A stretch of 64,000 bases of DNA, taken from Leptolyngbya sp. PCC 6406. GTDB taxonomy: Bacteria > Cyanobacteriota > Cyanobacteriia > Phormidesmidales > Phormidesmidaceae. The position numbers and the translations under genes are program-made. Within the stretch, counting starts at the first letter, position 1; every line of letters starts with the position of its first letter. The stretch spans positions 4,612,769-4,676,768 of the forward strand of contig NZ_KI913949.1 of the NCBI RefSeq assembly GCF_000332095.2, in the 5' to 3' direction. This document shows positions 61,291 to 64,000 of the stretch, piece by piece. Below the pieces are notes generated by a model that worked only from the letters and a program-made list of their open reading frames with translations, had not been told where the DNA came from and made no database searches.

Positions 61291-62517
61291 TTACGTCCCC
61301 AGAGATTGCCCCGCTAGCCACCCTGTTGTCCAGGCGCTCTGAAAGTTAAACCCCCCCGTCACCCCGTCGATGTCTAGGATTTCCCCGGCCAAAAAGAGGC
61401 CGGGGCAGCGGCGGCTCTGGAGCGTCTTGAAGTCCACCTCCTCCAGTTTGACCCCGCCACAGGTGACAAATTCATCCTTAAAAGCCCCTTTGCCCTGTAG
61501 GGCATAATGCCCCTGATGCAATTCCGTCACCAGACGATTGAGCCCAGCTTTGGGTAGATTGGCCCAGGTCAGGGTTTCCGCCAGGTCTGCCCGTGCCACC
61601 AGATAGCGCCAGAGTCGCCGGGGCAGGTCTACCGGACTGGAAGTTGCGATCGCACGTTTGGGAGTCTGCTGCCGCATAAGTTGTAGTGCTTCACGCAATG
61701 CCTCTAGGGACATATCGGGCAGCCAGTTGATCGTTAGTTCCCCTCGATAGCGCTGGTCGTGCAGCAGCCGTGCGCCCCAGGCGGAGAGTTTGAGCACCGC
61801 TGGCCCACTCAGACCCCAATGGGTGATCAGCAGCGGCCCCGACTGGATCAGGGGTTTACCGCCAACCACCGTCAATTTCAGATCTACGGGCTCCACCGCC
61901 ACCCCCGCCAAGGCACGTAAGGCACCATCGGGCACTGTAAAGGTAAACAGGGAGGGAACAGGGGACTCAATAGTGTGGCCTAGGGCAGCGGCAATGCGAT
62001 GGCCCTGGAGACTGCTGCCCGTCGCTAGGAGAATGCGATCGCACTCCAGGACTTCCCCAGCCCGCAGATGCACCGTGAAGCCGACCCCTTGGCGCTGGAC
62101 CGATTGAACGGCAGCCCGCGATCGCACCCGTACCCCTAACCGTCGCGCCTCCCCCTCTAAACAGTTGATGATGGTTTCCGAGTCGTCCGTGACCGGGAAC
62201 ATGCGCCCATCAGCTTCCACCTTCAGCTTGACCCCCCGTGTCTCGAACCAGGCCACCGTATCCCGAGGCTGAAAGCGGCTGAAGGCTCCCCGCAGGGCTT
62301 TTCCACCCCGAGGATAGTGGGGCACCAAGAGGGCCGGGTCAAAGCAATGGTGGGTGACGTTGCAGCGCCCACCCCCGGAAATACGGACTTTGGCTAGGGG
62401 ATCCGTCGCCGCCTCTAGCAGCACCACCCGCGCCTGGGGATGGGCCTCGGCAGTTGCGATCGCACCAAAGAAGCCCGCCGCGCCGCCCCCGATCACCACA
62501 ACATTGAGGGTTTTCAT
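61291..62517 (-). CDS. HI0933/BaiN-type flavoprotein
   Basis: 408 residues. Rossmann FAD site VVIGGGAAGFFGAIA, the family signature KVRISGGGRCNVTH, LLATGSSLQGHRIAAALGH and the C-terminal LFLAGEILDIDGVTGGFNFQ. Members are NAD(P)H-dependent flavin reductases of mostly unknown substrate. Full length and alone on the strand apart from the GNAT gene 45 bases upstream, with which it may be cotranscribed. Confidence 0.9.
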   Translation of the reverse strand: MKTLNVVVIGGGAAGFFGAIATAEAHPQARVVLLEAATDPLAKVRISGGGRCNVTHHCFDPALLVPHYPRGGKALRGAFSRFQPRDTVAWFETRGVKLKVEADGRMFPVTDDSETIINCLEGEARRLGVRVRSRAAVQSVQRQGVGFTVHLRAGEVLECDRILLATGSSLQGHRIAAALGHTIESPVPSLFTFTVPDGALRALAGVAVEPVDLKLTVVGGKPLIQSGPLLITHWGLSGPAVLKLSAWGARLLHDQRYRGELTINWLPDMSLEALREALQLMRQQTPKRAIATSSPVDLPRRLWRYLVARADLAETLTWANLPKAGLNRLVTELHQGHYALQGKGAFKDEFVTCGGVKLEEVDFKTLQSRRCPGLFLAGEILDIDGVTGGFNFQSAWTTGWLAGQSLGT

Positions 62518-62561
62518 CAGCCCACAAACCTCACCTAGGCAAACGGGGCAGGATTAGCCTA

Positions 62562-63083
62562 TCAGCCGTCTCCCCGTCCTTGAGAACTCAAACGTAAAAA
62601 CTCAGGCCGCAGGATCGACATAATTTCCGCCGAGGCAAACCCCTCAGAAGTTTTGATCGACTCCCGCAGACAACCCTCCGTAACAAACCCCAGGGTTTGA
62701 TACAAGTGGCGGGCGCGATCGTTAGTTGTGACCACATCCAGCCACACTCGGTGAGCCTTGAACTCATGGAACGCACGACATAGCACCTGAATCAGGGTGG
62801 CCCGTCCATAGCCCTGTTCCTTTGCCGTAATCACTAAGCGCTGGATCAGCAGACTTTGGTCTGGGTTTTTCACCCCTACCAAGATGACATAGCCCACGGA
62901 CTCCGCTTCGGCATTCATCACAATCCAATGGCGCTCGTCAGGATGAGTACAAGCCTGCCAATGGCGCTCCCTGGTCCATTGGCGAATAAAGCAGGCATTC
63001 TCCGCCGCCTGCTCCGCTGCCCGCACAAAGGCCAGATCCGCCTCAATCGTAGGCCGTAGGGTAATGGATGCGGTAGAGATCAT
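62562..63083 (-). CDS. GNAT-family N-acetyltransferase
   Basis: 173 residues with the RimJ/RimL-like GNAT fold: ITLRPTIEADLAFVRAAEQA, GYVILVGVKN, RLVITAKEQGYGRATL (acetyl-CoA loop Q-x-x-G-x-G/A) and NDRARHLYQTLGFVTEG. It acetylates an amine on a protein or small molecule, target unknown. It lies between the solute-binding gene and the flavoprotein. Confidence 0.87.
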   Translation of the reverse strand: MISTASITLRPTIEADLAFVRAAEQAAENACFIRQWTRERHWQACTHPDERHWIVMNAEAESVGYVILVGVKNPDQSLLIQRLVITAKEQGYGRATLIQVLCRAFHEFKAHRVWLDVVTTNDRARHLYQTLGFVTEGCLRESIKTSEGFASAEIMSILRPEFLRLSSQGRGDG

Positions 63084-63128
63084 TTGTCATGGAGATAGCG
63101 ACTACCCATACCCCCCTAAAAGAAAACC

Positions 63129-63869
63129 CTAAAAGGGATAGCTCCTGTAGGGAATCCACTGCGCCCAGAGCTTTGCCAGAGTGCCATCAGCAATTAGACC
63201 ATTGAGGGTATCATTTAACGCCTCCAGCAGTTCCCGGTTTCCCGGCAACACCCCCACCCCAAAAGGCCGCTGAGTGGGAATCTGAAACGCCACCCGCAAG
63301 CTTGTATCCTGGGCCTCCGCCGCCATTAGCACCAGCTCATCCTCCATAATGGCGTCGATGCGTCCCTGGCGGAGGGCATTCAGGAGGGTTTCAGGGATCG
63401 GGTCATCGCAGCTAAAGGGCACCATCACCACATCAGGCGGAAAAACCTCCGCCAGAGTATGGCTGGTGCTGCCGCTCAAAATGCCCAACTGCCGACCGCT
63501 GAGGTCTTCCTTGCGGGTAATGGGGCTTTCTTCCCGGACCAACACTGCTGTGTCAAAGCGGCCATAGGGCCGAGTAAAGTCGGCCCAAGCTCGCCGCTCT
63601 TGGGTAATCGCTTGATTGAACCAGACCACGTCATGCTGACCCTTACTCAGCTCTAGATAGAGCTTTTGTAAGGGCAAGGCACACCAGACCGGTTCTAGGT
63701 TGAGGCGTTTACATACGGCCCGAGCCACAGCGGGCTCATAGCCCATCCACTCACCGCCATCAACAAAGCTCATGGGACGAGCTTCAATGGCGCTGGTGAC
63801 GATGCGAAGCTGACCGGGCTCGACGGTAATGGACTCGACTGCGGTAGGCACGCTCAGCAAATAGCTCAC
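63129..63869 (-). CDS. Amino-acid-type (SBP_bac_3) solute-binding protein without signal peptide
   Basis: 246 residues with the polar-amino-acid binding fold: LRIVTSAIEARPMSFVDGGE, GYEPAVARAVCKRLNLEP, GQHDVVWFNQAITQERRAWA and FGVGVLPGNRELLEALND. Start is GTG. The frame continues upstream to 63939 without a better start or a signal peptide, so export is not shown. No transport partner is seen. It could be a sensor-like or truncated protein. Confidence 0.8.
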   Translation of the reverse strand: MSYLLSVPTAVESITVEPGQLRIVTSAIEARPMSFVDGGEWMGYEPAVARAVCKRLNLEPVWCALPLQKLYLELSKGQHDVVWFNQAITQERRAWADFTRPYGRFDTAVLVREESPITRKEDLSGRQLGILSGSTSHTLAEVFPPDVVMVPFSCDDPIPETLLNALRQGRIDAIMEDELVLMAAEAQDTSLRVAFQIPTQRPFGVGVLPGNRELLEALNDTLNGLIADGTLAKLWAQWIPYRSYPF

Positions 63870-64000
63870 AGAAACCTCAGTCTTCCTAATAACACGGGGA
63901 AGCGGTAAACGACAAATCCCGACAGGAGTATTTGTGATTTATTTTATTGATAACTGCCATGGACAGTAGCAGGGTCGCCCCCCTTTGCAAAGAGACCTCT
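63870..64000. other. Right edge, no gene seen
   Basis: 131 bases upstream of the solute-binding gene. No promoter or RNA recognised. Confidence 0.4.

Overview
The window is chromosomal DNA of a cyanobacterium. Evidence: genes for the photosystem I subunit PsaK, two high-light-inducible proteins and a Tic20-like protein, the order trnW-secE-nusG-rplK-rplA-rplJ-rplL, a biosynthetic SpeA arginine decarboxylase, and very many HIP1 octamers (GCGATCGC). I cannot name the species. Coding DNA is moderately GC-rich. Intergenic DNA is crowded with short palindromes, MITE-like elements and tandem repeats, as in filamentous cyanobacteria.

Layout. 0-5 kb: the end of an IS4-type transposase gene, a nucleotidyltransferase behind speA, a transposase remnant, and an alpha/beta hydrolase that has lost its nucleophile. 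5-9 kb: FHA protein, a high-light-inducible pair, dapB, map. 9-13.4 kb: rplS, tRNA-Trp and the secE-nusG-ribosomal-protein cluster, with an L10 leader, an attenuator-like terminator and a MITE-like insertion ahead of rplJ. 13.5-24 kb: an SLH/CAP cell-surface protein, Tic20-like protein, a His-rich CobW GTPase with a HIT-like partner, psaK, trpF, ftsH, a repeat-rich lipoprotein and a cupin.

24-36.5 kb is the most distinctive block, a metal-homeostasis island. Three perfect 7-1-7 Fur-family operators (TGATAAT-N-ATTATCA) and one degenerate copy sit upstream of a flavoprotein/FeoB-like operon, a His-rich NicO transporter and yidD (divergent), a TIGR02652-like/WD40 operon, and a thrS operon of six small metal-binding-looking or unknown genes. 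The gene content points to Zur (zinc) more than Fur (iron), but the motif alone cannot decide.

36.5-56 kb is mostly housekeeping: cysS, a PilP/GspC-like protein, TPR protein, XPB-like helicase, purine permease, msrA, glycerate kinase, coaX, PhnD-like lipoprotein, PBP4-type carboxypeptidase, a sigma-70 family factor, acyltransferase, cobM and a class V aminotransferase. 56-61.3 kb is an accessory island bounded by repeats: a PD-(D/E)XK-like coiled-coil protein divergent from a 1008-residue NACHT-HEAT-formylglycine-enzyme-like fusion. The last 2.7 kb hold a BaiN-type flavoprotein, a GNAT acetyltransferase and a solute-binding protein.
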